A DNA stretch of 64,000 nucleotides from Margaritifera margaritifera (Eukaryota; Mollusca; Bivalvia; Unionida; Margaritiferidae): contig JAQPZY010001664.1 of NCBI GenBank assembly GCA_029931535.1, positions 7,660,001 to 7,724,000 on the forward strand, written 5' to 3'. A model generated the notes under the pieces. That model was given only the letters and a program-made list of their open reading frames with translations, made no database searches and was not told the origin of the DNA. The position numbers were made by a program, and so were the translations under genes. Positions 42,771 to 56,660 of the stretch are shown one piece after another (position 1 is the stretch's first letter; each line of letters starts with the position of its first letter).

Positions 42771-44769
42771 ATTTGATATTTGAGTATTGCCTACATCAGG
42801 AGAGATGATTGCTGCCACCACATGAATTTAAAAAAAACATAAAGCTTATGTTTAGTTGAGAGATCTAGCAAGAAGCAGTTGACCCCCATGTGGTTTGGAA
42901 CTACAGTTCTGAAACTGAACTGAAGGTCATTAAGGTCCAAGTGCACTTTATGAACTTTTTAGTTGAACATGATGTTACTTTCTCTGCATTAGATCAAATT
43001 TCTAAACTTTTCAAATGCATGTTTTCCAGTAGACAACAGCAGTACGTAATATTTCTTTACACCTTGCTGAAAATCTGTCTAAGTTATGAAAAAATATCAG
43101 CTGCCATACCGAGAAGATTTTTTTAGGGTTGGCAGGTCTGCCTTAGTAAAATATACCAAACTTTTTACAAAATGAGAGAGGGGGTGGGGGATGGTGCTTG
43201 CAATTAGATTAGGCAGATCATCAGATAAATATGGTATTAGTGACAAAGGAAAACATTTGCTAAAGAGAAGATGTACTTTTTCACTGCATATGTTTTTGGA
43301 TAATGATAACAAGGTTACAATTTTAAAATATTCACAAGGTTTCTGTTGTTTGTGACTAAATTATTTTGTCTCTGAGACAGGCACATATAGTATTTTTGGT
43401 TGCCTGCGTGTGGTTGAGTCTGTGGACAGCTTCAGTTAAAGCATTTTCCAGCACTTGTTGCTCAGTAACACCTTAGGCAATTCACTATATATTTGGAATA
43501 TAATATCATCACACACTCCTCTTCTCTCAGTATCATTCCTTCCCCTGGGTTCTGCCCATCTTTGTGACCATGGGGTCAAGAATTAATGAAGAATCTTGAC
43601 ACATTTTGGTTAAAGCCACACTGAAGTTTAAAATCAGTCATGTTAAAAAGAATATCAATACATCTGAATATAAAGAACACTTACTATTTCATCAAAATCC
43701 ATTAAGAATTTTTTTTGTTGATAACTGTTTTTTTATTGGTAATCTGATACAAAAGTGCCAGGGACAAAGTTAGTTCAGAACAGCTACCACCAACTTCTCG
43801 AAAAGGTTCCATCTTAATAGAACATAACCTTATGTCACTGATCAGATAACAGTTTTGCATTTGTTGACTTTTTCTCAGATGCACTATCCATGACCATAGT
43901 TTGGAATAAATTAATACAAATTCCCCATAATTAGCCTTTACACCCATTTCATGGCTATATTATTTAGTCATTATTAAAACATTCAGGTTATCAATGAATT
44001 TGTTCATTTTTAACTGTCACTTTTTTAGCACAGTAACATATTTTATCTTGCGAGATATGACTGAATTTTTTTTCGTAATATTAATTAAATACAATTCACA
44101 ATTTCTAAATAGCATTTAAAAAGGAAAGTTATTTGTGCTTTGTAATATATCACAAATAAGCCTTTTTCCCTCCTACAAGGCCCAACTCAACAGAAGTCTC
44201 AAGTAATGTAATTCAGTAGAAAAGTACACTTTATTGTTTACAGACTTGTTTCTCTGCAAAAATGTCAAAATGAGTATAATTGTTATTTTATCTGCAACGT
44301 AATTTCACATTATAATAAGATGGGACCTTGAGAAGATGATGGTGGTCATTCTGAACTTGGTCACTTACATTTTTCTATTAGATTACACACAATTAAGTTA
44401 TTGCTAAAAAAGACGTGCAAAAACCTAGTTTGGGCAGAGTTTAGTAAGACATCTCTGGGGGACTGGGTTGATGTGATCATGGTCAACCAGATGCATTCTG
44501 GAGGCAGTTGATTTTATGTGCAAAATAATGTGCAATTTCACTGCCCTCTCTCTCTCTATCTCTCCCCCTTCGCCCCACCCATCATTAAAAGCTGACTGCT
44601 TCACTTTGTGAGAAAGTTGCGTGATGGTTAACTTAATTACCTTTAATAGATAACTAATTGACTCAATTTTGATATTTACCAATACCACCAATACCTCATA
44701 AATACAATAAGTATTATCAAAGTGCTGGCTTAGTTAATACAATTCTTATTTTCAGTAATAATATTTTTT
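42771..44769. other. Intron sequence, no feature recognised
   Basis: Two kb without recognised genes. A pyrimidine-rich (CT)n/CCC tract lies at 44543-44580. Confidence 0.4.
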
Positions 44770-46540
44770 AACTCTACTGGTCATAGACCAGAAGAGCTTA
44801 TGGGATGGTCTGTTGTCCATCATCTGTCATCCGTCCGTCCGTTAGTACAAGTTTGTTATCGCAACTCCTCCTAAACTACTTGGAGGATTGCCTTGAAACT
44901 TTACACACACATTCATCCCATGGTCTAGTTGGTCCTAAATGGAAAAATGGTGCTTCTCGCACATATAGTATGGCTGCCACTACTCCTCCTAAATGGATAG
45001 TCATATTAGCATGGGTTTTTCACTAAAAGACTTCTTATGATGTCTTGTTGGTCCTAAATGAAAATGGTGCCAATCTGACATCCAATATGATCATCATGGC
45101 AGCAATCTTGAAAATCTTATCACTACTTCTCTGACATGACTGGTCATATCAACATGATGTTTTCACTAAAAGACTTTTTATGATGCTTTGTTGGTCCCAA
45201 ATGAAAATAGTGTGGATCTGATGTCCAATACAGAAGCCACGGCAGCCATCTTTAAAATCTTGTTATTGCTACTCCTCTCATATGGATGGTCATATCAACA
45301 TGGGGTTTTCACTTAAAGACTTCTTATGATGTCTTGTTGATCATAAATGAAAATGGTGCAGATATGACATCCAATATGGCCACCATGGCAGCCATCTTGA
45401 AATTCTTGTTATTGCTACTCTTCCTGAATGGATTGTTACATCAACATGTGTTCACTAAAAGACTATTTATGATGTTTAGCTGGTCCTAAATAAAAATGGT
45501 TCAAATCTGACATCCAATATGGCCACCATGGCAGCCATCTTAAAAGTCTTATCACAACTCTACTTGAACTAAAAGTCATATTGATGTGGGGTTTTCACCA
45601 GAAGACTTCTTACAGCAATCTTGAAAATTTGTTATTGCTACTCCTCTTAAGTGGAAAGTCATATCTTGAAAATATTGTTATCTCTACTTCTCTCCAAATA
45701 AATAAATATCAACATGGGGTTTTCACCAATAGAGTTCTTATGATACCTAGTTGGTCGTAAATGAAATGGTGCCAGTCATACATCCAGTATGGCTGCCATG
45801 GCAGTCTTAAAAATCTTGTTGTCACTACTCTCCGTGAATGGATGATCATTACGACATAGAGTTTTCACCAAGTCCTAAATGAAAATGCTGTTAGTTGTGT
45901 ATCTAGTATGGCTGCCATGACATTTGTGGATGGCTAGCAGTTGGGGTAAGGCAGAACCCTGTTGATTTTGGGGTCAAAGCTTAAAGATCAAGGTCACAGT
46001 AACTGAAAGAAGAAAAAGGGTTTCTGCACAATAACTCAAGTTCACCACCATCTACAATTACAAACCTTGTTTGTGGCTTGAAGTTGGATTAAGGAAGAAC
46101 CCTGTTGATTTTGGAGTCAATAGGTCATGGTCAAGGTCACTGTGACTGAAAGAAGAACAATGGTTTCCACACAAAAAACATTAGTTCTACATCCTGGACC
46201 AAACTTTGTGGATGGTTTGCAATTTGGGTAAGGAAGAAGCCAATCAATTTTGGGGTCAAATAGTCAAAGGTCAAGGTTACTGTGCCTGAAAGAAGAAAAA
46301 TGGCTTCTGCACAATAATATTACTTCTGCACAATAATATTAGTTCTACATCACAGACCGAGACTAAACTTTGTGGATAGCTTACAATTGGGCTAAAGGAG
46401 AAGCTTTTTGATTTGGGGGTCAAAAGGTCAAAGGTCACTGTAACTGAAAGAAGAAAAATGGTTTCTTCACAAAAATTTCAGTTATATCTGCATAGAGGAC
46501 TATTAAACACTGGGCAGGCATATAACTTGCCATTCATGGT
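44770..46540 (+). repeat. Composite array: head, family A units, then family B units
   Basis: It opens with CTACTGGTCATAGACCAGAAG (hairpin head), CGTCCGTCCGTTAGTACAAG and GGAGGATTGCC. About seven A units follow (marks GTTGGTCC..AAATG at 45049, 45190, 45336 and 45479; spacing 141-146). From about 45930 the units are family B (GAAAGAAGAAAAATGG, AAAGGTCAAGG). This shows that A and B are parts of one composite repeat class rather than independent satellites. Confidence 0.8.
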
Positions 46541-48784
46541 ACTCTTTTGAAAAAATGCTTGTTGTTTCACATCTTTGAAATTTCAAAGCATTTATTTCTT
46601 TCACTTGGAAGTAGAAAGTAAATTAAAACTTCCTAATTAAGACTACCATAGGGACTGAGGAAAAGTGGTCTTATTGTGGGGCAAGTCTGAATTAGGAGAA
46701 CTAGACCAACTGCTTGTGAATGCGGAATGAATTCGTGTATGAATGTTTTTAGTTTCATCACACTTACCTACGCATAAATGGACAAAAGGGAATGTGCCAA
46801 AATAAAGAAAGAATGAAAGAATAAGGAGGGATAAGGAATAGAAAAACATGTAAATAAATATATTCAGAATATAAATATATAGCCAAACACACAGGAGACT
46901 GGTGGACAGTTGGAAACAAATGTAAAAGAAAGGAAAGAATATAATCAAACTGATGACTACAGAAATTGATTAAAATCATAACATTTATTAAGTGTACCCT
47001 ATTTACAGAAAAGCTCAATAAAGCACACTGATTTTGGAACTAAAATCTATTGCACATGAATCAATCGGTACTAAATCAAAAGGATAAACAGTCCATACAC
47101 CCAGCACTCAGTCCTTACCACTGTACACAATTGTTCTCTTTACTAAAGCCTCTGGCCTGAGGTGGTCAGGATGTGGGCTTCTGATGGCCATATTAAGGGG
47201 TAAACACTTACTTTGATTATCAAGCTCTCATCTGGAAACTGATCTACAGTTTTTCTATTTACCTTAATTGGCTTGCCTTTGATGAAATATGTCACTACAT
47301 AATGAGGGATCAACTTTTCGATGGACTGCCCACACTAGTTACTTAACTCATGTATGCCATTTGTGTAATTTCTCATGCCTGAAATCGGGAAATGCTCCAT
47401 GTGAAATCTGCAGTTGCAATTGAAAATTGGGGGATGGATCACATTTGGGAAGATTAAATTGCATAAAATTGATCAGAAAAAATGGGACTGCGACAAAGAG
47501 GTTGCAATTGGATTGTGGTCTCATTTTTGGGTGGTTAGAAGTGGAAGTTTTACTGAATTTTTACATATATGAATATCTACTGATTTGGTTACCAGAAATA
47601 TGAAGAATGCAATTAAAAATGGACTAAAAAGTTTGAAAAATCAAATGGACATAAGTCACCATAAAGTGCAATGTACAATTTATCTTCTAGAGTAAAAGTT
47701 TTGCTACCCATAGGATTAACTTATTCAAAGCTTTGAGCATTCTGATATGATACAGTAAAATCTGACAACTCTTATTATATCTTAAGCTTTTTCAAACAGT
47801 TGCTAGAAACAGCATTGGAAGTTTGGGATGTAGAAACTTACTTATGGCCACATACTGTAAATTAAAAGCAAAATACCATATTTGCAAGACAGTTCAGATC
47901 TGTCTTTGCAGAGCACATTATCAGATTAGGGTCTGCACTGAATGTTCACCTTACATACAATTTTAAGTCAAAAGCAACCACAACCTACCAGTACATCAGG
48001 TCAGGTCCGAGTATGCTGTGCAGTTTGATGTGCTTTATAATACACGGGCAAATCCGATACAATCGGGGTATAAGGTATGACATTTTGTGCGATTGAATAC
48101 ATGAAGTCAGCTTGGGACCAGAGTACTCCACATGATTTTTACTGTTTTGTAATGTTCTGGGGCACATTAAGTCAAATTGCACAGTTGATATAAAAGCATC
48201 TTTCAGCTTGTGGCACTGTAGATACTTTCAATGGCAATGTGCTGATTAAAAAAATAAAATCCTTATAATATCAGAACACTATTGTAAAGGGTGAAGTAGC
48301 TTATTCAGATGGGTAAATACTGCAGTTTACAAATAAAAGCATTTTGTCCATGCATTCACAGTCTTTTTTATTTGTGACCTCCAACCATCAATGTCTACAA
48401 ATCTTTCCTCTTAGGCTGTATTGAATTTCCATGTTAAAATGTTTATTTCCTAATATGAAAGCTTTAGTAGCTAATTGTGCAGGAGGGTTAAAAATTAATT
48501 TACCTTATCACAAAAGTTCCATTTATCATTTTCAGGAAAGAAGTCTTATCAACGTGTAATCTGATTTATGTATATTTTAAGATTCATTTTGCTGGCTGTG
48601 TCATTTGTATTAAATGCCTGATATTTACTTGGTGGGTGATATAGATTCCATTTTGCGTAATAACACCACCACATGATTATGCTATTACATTAGATGGAAA
48701 GTAGTTTAGAAGTTGTGAGTGATATTTAATATATCTGAGAGTAAAAATTTTAAATGTTTTCTCTTCTTTAAAAATGTAATCTAA
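46541..48784. other. Intron sequence, no feature recognised
   Basis: 2.2 kb with no supportable gene. Near 47895-47945, words such as CAGATCTGTCTTTGCAGAG and TCAGATTAGGGTCTGC faintly recall the double-hairpin element but no boundaries can be drawn. Confidence 0.4.
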
Positions 48785-48975
48785 ATACATAACTCCCTCA
48801 CTATAAAACCACTCTGTATAATGGTTCATATAAGTCAAGTATGGTCATGGGTCCCATTTCATTAACTGGTAGTAAAATTATAAATACCATGTACTTCATT
48901 ATAAGGTTGTCTCACTATAAAGCGGTATACTCCATCGCTCCCATGAACAGTGTTATAATGAGAGAGTGCAATATA
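48785..48975 (+). repeat. Dispersed 'CTATAA' repeat, copy 2
   Basis: CCTCACTATAAAACCACTC, TAACTGGTAGTAAAATTATA, CATTATAAGGTTGTCTCACT and ATCGCTCCCATGAACAGTG match 8265-8460 in order and spacing. Confidence 0.45.
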
Positions 48976-49814
48976 CATAAATGTCCAGGTAGCTACATGT
49001 ATTCACATTTTGACAGTGTTAACAAATTAGAACTAGTTTGTTCATTTGATGAGGCTACTGGAATGCTGGGTTTGGGCTACCATATGTTGAATTCAGGTAG
49101 CCCAGTGAGCTACTTTTAAAAAATGATACCATGACTTATTCTACGCTCTTTCAAAACTTAACAATAAAAATATTTCTCAAAGGAAAATAATCATATAATC
49201 ATGAGTGACTCTAAACAAGAAATGAATGGGAAGTCTGTAAGTTAACAGTTTCATGTTTAGGTACATTCTCTGGGGTACTGAATGTATGCAGAACTAATAA
49301 CCCTAGGGGTTTCTTCTGATTTTGAAATTTGCCAGACCCTGTTGTAGCTTGTTGAACCTAATGATGAATACAGGACTTAAACAGGGCTTCTTTGTTTTCT
49401 ATTATTTTCTTGAGAATTATTAGTAAAAACGTGACATTATTTATTCCCTAAATTTTCTAAACTTTGTCCATTTTTAAAAAAAAATTCTTTATTTTCTAAA
49501 TTTTATTGTCCCCCACCATTTCAAAACAAAGTGAAGAAAAGCTGTTTGAGATTAAGAAATGAAAATTTCTATGCTTATACATCATCTCAAGAAGCTGTGT
49601 CATGCACCATATTGGGGGATCTCTCTTAAAGGTCAAGCACATGACTCAGTCTTAAATGGGTTCTTTGTGTATTTTTTGGCTTTTAGAAATAAACAAAATA
49701 ATAATGCAATATACTATCCTCTTGAAACACTTCCCAATTTGATTACTAAGAGCAAAGAAACCATTGACCTTAAAAAAAAATACCTGTGAAATTTGTTAGT
49801 CGATCCGGGCTGAT
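48976..49814. other. Intron sequence, no feature recognised
   Basis: AT-rich, nothing supportable. Confidence 0.4.
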
Positions 49815-49890
49815 AATTTGGTGGGACTCGAATCAGAAGCTTTCTGGTCATGTGTCCAATGCCTTAACCACAGAGTCACTGCAGCTCCCT
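49815..49890 (-). repeat. tRNA-like SINE head
   Basis: On the minus strand GGGAGCTGCAGTGACTCTG, then TGGTTAAGGCATTGG (box A region) and GATTCGAGTCCCACC (box B). The boxes are close to tRNA promoter consensus, but the 5' GGGAGCT does not pair with the 3' end, so this is not a working tRNA gene. It is probably the head of a tRNA-derived SINE. Confidence 0.55.
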
Positions 49891-49989
49891 TAAGTGCAGC
49901 AGGGCTCCAGGGTAGGTAAGGACAGACCCTGGACTCCATGCTGACAGCACAGATTAACTCCCTTTGTAATGCCAAGTATGTGTATATAC

Positions 49990-50987
49990 TTAAAGGGTGG
50001 GGCTATGCACAGTTTCTAAGTTATGAATTGGAACTAAAACTTTACACACACATTTGTCCCATGGTCTAGTTAGTTCTAAATGAAATGGTGCTGCCTGGAC
50101 ATCAAATATAGCCACCACAGTGGGGATCATGAAAATCTTCTCTCTTCTCCAGAAGAACGGATGGTCATATCACTCAAAGACTTCTTATGATGTCTAGTTG
50201 GTGCTAAATAAAAATGGTGCCGATCTGAAATCCAATATGGCCACCATGGCAGCCATCTTAAAAATCTTGTTATCACAACTCTACTTGAATAGAAAGTTAT
50301 ATTGATGTGGGGTTTTCACCAGAAAACTTCTTGTGATATCTAGTTGGTCTTAAATAAAAATGGTGCCAATCTGACATCCAATATGGCTGCCACTGCAGCC
50401 ATCTTGAAAATCTTGTTATTGCTACTCCTTCTGAATGGAAAGACATATGTTGAAAATATTGTTATCTCTACTCCTCTTGAAATAGATGGCTATATCAACA
50501 TGGGATTTTCACCAATAGAGTTCTTATGATACCTAGTTGGTCCTAAATGAAAATGGTGCCAGTTATACATCCAATATGGCTGCCACGAGAACTGTCACTA
50601 CTCCCCCTGAATAGATGCTCATTATGACAGGGGGTCTTCACCAAGTTTTAAATGAAAATGGTGCCAGTTGTACATCTAGTATGGCTGTCATGACAACTGT
50701 CTTAAAAATATTGTTGTCACTATTCCTCCTGAATGGAAGATCATTATGACATGGGGTTTTCACCAAAAGATTTCTAATGATGTCTACTTTGTCCAAAATG
50801 AAAATGGTGCCAAGCTGACATCCAATATGTGTACCACAGGAGCTAATTTGAAAATCTTATCACTGAAGAATATCAGATATGGTTTCAACACTCGACAGTT
50901 AAAAGGAAGAAATGGTCTTATCTCAAATTCCTGGAAATTCTTTTCACCCAGTAGAGCATCAGTCCCTTTGAAGGACTCTTGTTAATC
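49990..50987 (+). repeat. Family A ~140-bp tandem array, copy 4, with complete tail
   Basis: It starts inside the head (AAAACTTTACACACACATTTG at 50035) and runs through about six units to the tail AAGAATATCAGATATGG, then GGTCTTATCTCAAATTCCTGG and GAAGGACTCTTGTTAA. This is the most complete tail in the window. Confidence 0.8.

Positions 50988-50989
<2 letters not shown>

Positions 50990-51023
<34 letters not shown>
50990..51023. repeat. (TA)n microsatellite
   Basis: TA repeats with one ACA interruption, immediately after the family A tail. Confidence 0.9.
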
Positions 51024-52118
<1,095 letters not shown>

Positions 52119-52340
52119 TTATACCACTGCCCCATTTATACTGAAGGTATATACATGAATCCTTTTAATTTGATTAAATTTTATTATTGTTACTTACCAT
52201 AATCAGTTTTACTTAGATCTACTTCTTGGCTAATGAGAATTGATTATAATGTTGTTTCACATTAAGTACCCAATTTTTTCAACATGGTTTTCACTTTGGT
52301 GTCTATGTATCCATCCATACATCAGTCTACACCCTAGATT
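52119..52340 (+). repeat. Left direct repeat flanking the minisatellite
   Basis: TTATACCACTGCCCCATTTA through CTTACCATAATCAGTTTTAC, GCTAATGAGAATTGATTATA and CACTTTGGTGTCTATGTATC is repeated at 53773-54010 with small differences. Confidence 0.9.
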
Positions 52341-53650
52341 AACCTTGTCAATCCATACATCCTTCCAGATCGTAGATTAACCTTTTTAATCCATACATCC
52401 ATCCACATCCTAGATTAACCTCATCAATCCATACATCCATCCACACCATAGATTAACCATATCAATTCATACATCCATCTACACAATAGATTAACTTTAT
52501 CAACCCATATATGCATCCACATCGTAGTTTAACCTTACCAATCCATACATCCATCCACACCTTAGATTAACCTTATTAATCCATACATACATCCACACCC
52601 TAGATTAACCTTATCAATCCATACATCCATCCACACCCTAGATTAACCTTATTAATCCATACATCCATCTACACCCTAGATTAACCATATCAATCCATAT
52701 GTGCATCCACACCCTAGATTAACCATATCAATTCATACATCCATCGATCCTATATTAACCATATCAATCCATATGTGCATCCACACCCTAGATTAACCTT
52801 ATCAATCCATATGTGCATCCACACCCTTGATTAACCATATAATCCATATGTGCATCCACACCCTAGATTAACCATATCAATCCATATGTGCATCCACACC
52901 CTAGATTAACCATATAATCCATATGTGCATCCACACCCTAGATTAACCATATCAATCCATATGTGCATCCACACCCTAGATTAACCTTATCAATCCATAC
53001 ATCCATCTATACCCTAGATTAACCTTACTAATCCACACCCTAGATTAACCTTGTCAATCCATACATCCATCCACACCCTAGATTAACCTTGTCAATCCAT
53101 ACATCCATCCATAGCCTAGATTTACCTTGTCAATCCATACATCCATCCACACCCTAGATTAACCTTGTCAATCCATACATCCATCCATAGCCTAGATTTA
53201 CCTTGTCAATCCATACATCCATCCATAGCCTAGATTAACCTTGTCAATCCATACATCCATCTACACCCTAGATTAACCTTGTCAATCCATACATCCATCC
53301 ACACCCTAGATTAACCTTGTCAATCCATACATCCATCCATAGCCTAGATTTACCTTGTCAATCCATACATTGATCCACACCCTAGATTAACCTTGTTAAT
53401 CCATACATCCATCCACACCCTAGATTAACCTTGTCAATCCATACATCCATCCACACCCTAGATTAACTTTTCAATCCATATGTGCATCCACACCCTAGAT
53501 TAACCTAACCAATTCATCTGTGCATCCACACCCTAGATTAACCTTATAAATCCATACGTGCATCCACACCCTACATTAACCATGTCAATCCATACATCCA
53601 TCCACACCCTACATTAACCTTGTCAATCCATACATCCATCCTCACCTTAG
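52340..53650 (+). repeat. 38-bp minisatellite array
   Basis: About 34 units of ATCCATACATCCATCCACAC plus CCTAGATTAACCTTGTCA. Variant units carry ATATGTGCATCC (clustered at 52690-52980) or CATAGCCTAGATTTACC (clustered at 53100-53350), showing local spread of variants. Some units are 37 bp or shorter. It contains no dyad or spacer structure and no protein-coding frame of note. Confidence 0.95.
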
Positions 53651-53772
53651 ATCATGTGCAACTTCCTCAAGGGTGCAGGCCAGATAAGCGATTTTTAAAG
53701 CCACACCCTATGATGTAAATAAGGGGATAAAACCTGTTCAGCCTTAGGTTGCACATGTCTGCCCTAGACAGG
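53651..53772. other. Unique spacer between array and right direct repeat
   Basis: GATCATGTGCAACTTCCTC ... TTAGGTTGCACATGTCTG contains an inverted pair CATGTGCAAC/GTTGCACATG about 85 bp apart. Nothing else. Confidence 0.5.
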
Positions 53773-54010
53773 TTATACCACTGCCCCATTTATACTAAAG
53801 GTTGGGTTATGAATCCTTTTAAATTGATTAAATTTTGTTTTATTATTGTTACTTACCATAATCAGTTTTACTTAGATTTACTTCTTGGCTAATGAGAATT
53901 AATTATAATGTTGTTTCACATCATTTAATACCCAATTTTTTCAACTTAGCTTCACTTTGGTGTCCATGTATCCATCCATCCATACATCTGTCCACACCCT
54001 ATATCAACCA
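53773..54010 (+). repeat. Right direct repeat flanking the minisatellite
   Basis: Collinear with 52119-52340. It ends in one or two minisatellite-like units (CATCCATCCATACATCTGTCCACACCC). Confidence 0.9.
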
Positions 54011-54865
54011 TATCAATGCATACATGCATCAACACCCAAGATTAACCTTATTACCCTTAACTGTATAGAGGTGGGGGTGTATGGAAATCCTAGTGTTCAT
54101 CGGTCTATCACAATCTTGTGAATGCAACTAAACCTGCTGTTTTTATGGATTGCCATGAAACCTGGTAAAGATTATAGTCCTCACATGAAGATGCAATATC
54201 GATGAATAACTTTGGTCCCGCAATTTTTGTGGCCAGTAGCATATGTTAATCGGCTGTGGATCCAGAAATTCAACCATAGATACAAAATGTTCCTTACCAC
54301 TACTGAATTGTCCAACAACTGTAACGATGATTGGAGAAAGTTGGGTCTCTTTGACTGACAGTTTTCATTAAAATTGTTAAATTTGCCAAGATTAGCTGTC
54401 AGATAAAGTATCAGTAATGTTTGTCTATGCAAGCTAACTAAACCATCACTGCCATGTGACATCAAATGGTCATATATGGAGAAAATATTTAGTTATCTAA
54501 AGGACTAGGGACTCTAGATCACTGTAATGGCCTCAGAAAATGTCCAAAATTTATTTTCTTTATTTTAAAAGCTGTTTTATTTATTTTGTATAGACATACC
54601 TTTGTCTTTAATAATACGTTATATTTTTCATATTTATTGCATGCAATGACGTCATCGGCAGCTGCGCGTGAAGTGTAAAATGCGGAAAATGTGAAAAATT
54701 TGTCTGACTATAATGTATTTATACAAATTTAACTATTCCCGCAGTCATGAAACAATGGGAAACTTTCAAGACGTTTCCCTTATTAGATAAGTTTTAATCT
54801 CAGAAAATTGTATGTTGTTTCACTCATGTGGGATACAGTAATTTTAAAGAAAATGGTTAGATTCT
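54011..54865. other. Upstream region of the DDE element; CpG-richer island near 54640
   Basis: 54640-54700 (CAATGACGTCATCGGCAGC, then GCGCGTGAAG) is unusually CpG-rich for this window and contains a consensus CRE, TGACGTCA. It could be the promoter of the transposon gene or of an unrecognised transcript. Confidence 0.35.
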
Positions 54866-54910
54866 ATGGCAGGCAACAGTGACGCTTTTATTGCAGCAGC
54901 AGTTTACAAG
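54866..54910 (+). other. Possible first coding exon of the DDE transposase (weak)
   Basis: ATG at 54866 opens MAGNSDAFIAAAVYK, 15 codons ending exactly at AAG before the donor GTATGT. The position, 530 bases upstream of the transposase segment, suggests a first exon. There is no homology support. Confidence 0.3.
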
Positions 54911-55441
54911 GTATGTAACTTTCATTTTACAAATATTATGCCACAATAAATGAGTAAAGTATGAAATTAAATGCAGTTATACTTTATCAGACACACATAT
55001 TCTTTAGAAATTAAGGAAAATCTTCACAGTTGAAATATTTCCAGGCGGTGTTGATTTGCAGACGTGTTTTATGACGATATAGACAATCCAGCTTGGTTTA
55101 TAAAATATTTGTATCAGACTGATATTTTGGACAAATATTCCTCTATAAGAGCATTATATACAGTGATAATAAATACTATGAAACTGTTGTTAATTTGTTT
55201 TGAATTTTGTGGTAAATAAAATTCCAATCATAGAAAGCGATTGACATACATATGCATAGAAGGTCTGAAGCAGTTTCCATACGGAACCAGTCAGGCCTAC
55301 CTCACGTTAATCACTTATTGAACACTCAATGTAGTACAATTTGAAATGGCAGAATAATTAATTAACATTCAAAATAAGGTACATTTTGTCTCAGCAATTA
55401 AGAAAAATAATCCATGATAATTAACGATAGTGCAGTAACTG

Positions 55442-56640
55442 GTGCCAGATTCTCTAGGGGACTCTAGTTCCAAACTCACTATGTTTGTAACTGGAAGGGT
55501 TAGTGAGGAAAAGGGCTATGAAAAGAGTATTGGTGGAAATAACATTCCCGCAATTTTAGTCATAGATGGTACCTACATATACATACAGAAAAGTTCACAG
55601 TTTAATTTCCAACGTCGATCATTCAGTCTTCACAAACGACATCCACTTGTGAAACCAATAATGGTCGTTAGTACAACCGGCTACGTTGTCAGTGTTATTG
55701 GTCCATACTTAAGTGATGGTAAAAATAACGATGCCAGCATATTAAAACATGCCCTCAGCAGCAATATTGAAAAAATGAGAGAATGGCTGCAAGAAGATGA
55801 TGTTTTTATTGTGGATCGAGGATTCAGAGACTCAGTCGATCTACTTGAAGATTTAGGCATCCGAACTGAAATGCCTGCTTTCTTGCAGAAAGGAAGGAAA
55901 CAACACACAGTGGAGGAGAGCAACGCAACATGATTAGTAAGTAAAATAAGATGGTTAGGTGAATCTGTCAATGGTAAGGTAAAAACATGGAAGTTTCTAG
56001 ATAATGTTGTACCCAATTCACAGATACCATATATTGGCGAATATGTGAGACTGGTATGTGTTATTTCGAACAAGTTTCATCACAGATCACAGATGTACAA
56101 CTTGGTTCGAAAATGCTGCACCTATCTAAACAAAGTAATGAGCTCATGCAGAAGGTGGAACGTGAGGGTCTAGACAATAAGAGAAATCCTTGGGAAAAGA
56201 TAGATGCCTCAGATACCATAATTCCTGACTTTCCAAGGCTTGATGAGGAAGACTTGAGAAATATTACTTTTGGAGTATACAAACTGAGTTAGCAAAATCT
56301 TACACCCGTGAGCACCTTAGTTTTATTAGTGCATAAAGACCAGAATGGACTTCTTATGGACAAAATTCAGAGCCGGCATGTGTCCAGTAGAGCCTATAGA
56401 CTCTGGCTTGATTATGATCAATATTCAGTCAGAGGTTGGTACTGCCAATGTTGAGCCGGAGCCTGTGTTTTTGGTACATGTGCGCACATAGCAGCCGTCA
56501 TCTGGTACCTTGGATATGCACGTCATCAAAATGTACCTTTTAATTCGATGTCTGACTGGAGTTCTTATTTGAATGATGCTCAAGACCTTCCTGAACCTCA
56601 GTTGATTGATTGATGATGATGATGATGATAATAATAATGA
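55442..56640 (+). pseudogene. DDE_4-type transposase with C-terminal SWIM zinc finger, broken
   Basis: 55442-55933 is open. VIDGTYIYIQKSSQF holds the first catalytic Asp (residue 42). GYVVSVIGPYLSDGKNNDAS follows. DDVFIVDRGFRDS holds the second Asp (residue 125). A TGA at 55931 then precedes [14 protein letters not shown], with the catalytic Glu. After a frameshift near 56040 come [12 protein letters not shown] and PDFPRLDEEDLRNITFGVYK (to 56280). After another shift comes SRHVSSRAYRLWLDY, then WYCQC-stop-AGACVFGTCAH (about 56440-56500). This has the SWIM pattern C-x-C...C-x-H. The end is QDLPEPQLID. Both TGA stops sit where Arg is expected (CGA to TGA). DDE_4 nucleases are related to IS4/Harbinger-type cut-and-paste enzymes. 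All three catalytic residues survive, but the gene is dead. Confidence 0.75.
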
Positions 56641-56660
56641 TGGTGATGATGATGATACAG
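56596..56660. repeat. GAT trinucleotide microsatellite
   Basis: TGATTGATTGATGATGATGA followed by ATAATAATAATG and GGTGATGATGATGATAC. It overlaps the end of the transposase remnant, where it would encode an Asp-rich tail. Confidence 0.85.

Noticed and set aside
45360..45400. Kozak-like CCACCATGG sequences as translation starts
   Set aside because: They belong to the near-palindromic core of every family A unit and lead to short, unconserved frames.
47985..48182. Inverted repeat GTGCAGTTTGATGTGC / complement as a miniature transposon
   Set aside because: Arms match over only about ten bases and no target duplication is visible.
49815..49890. Functional tRNA gene
   Set aside because: Boxes A and B are good, but the acceptor ends do not pair and no clear anticodon arm forms. 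A SINE head is more likely.
52340..53650. CRISPR-like array of short regular repeats
   Set aside because: Units are contiguous with no unique spacers and the host is a eukaryote. It is a minisatellite.
52340..53650. Telomere-like repeat, because each unit contains CCCTAGATTAACC
   Set aside because: The motif is not an iterated CCCTAA and the period is 38 bp. The resemblance is superficial.
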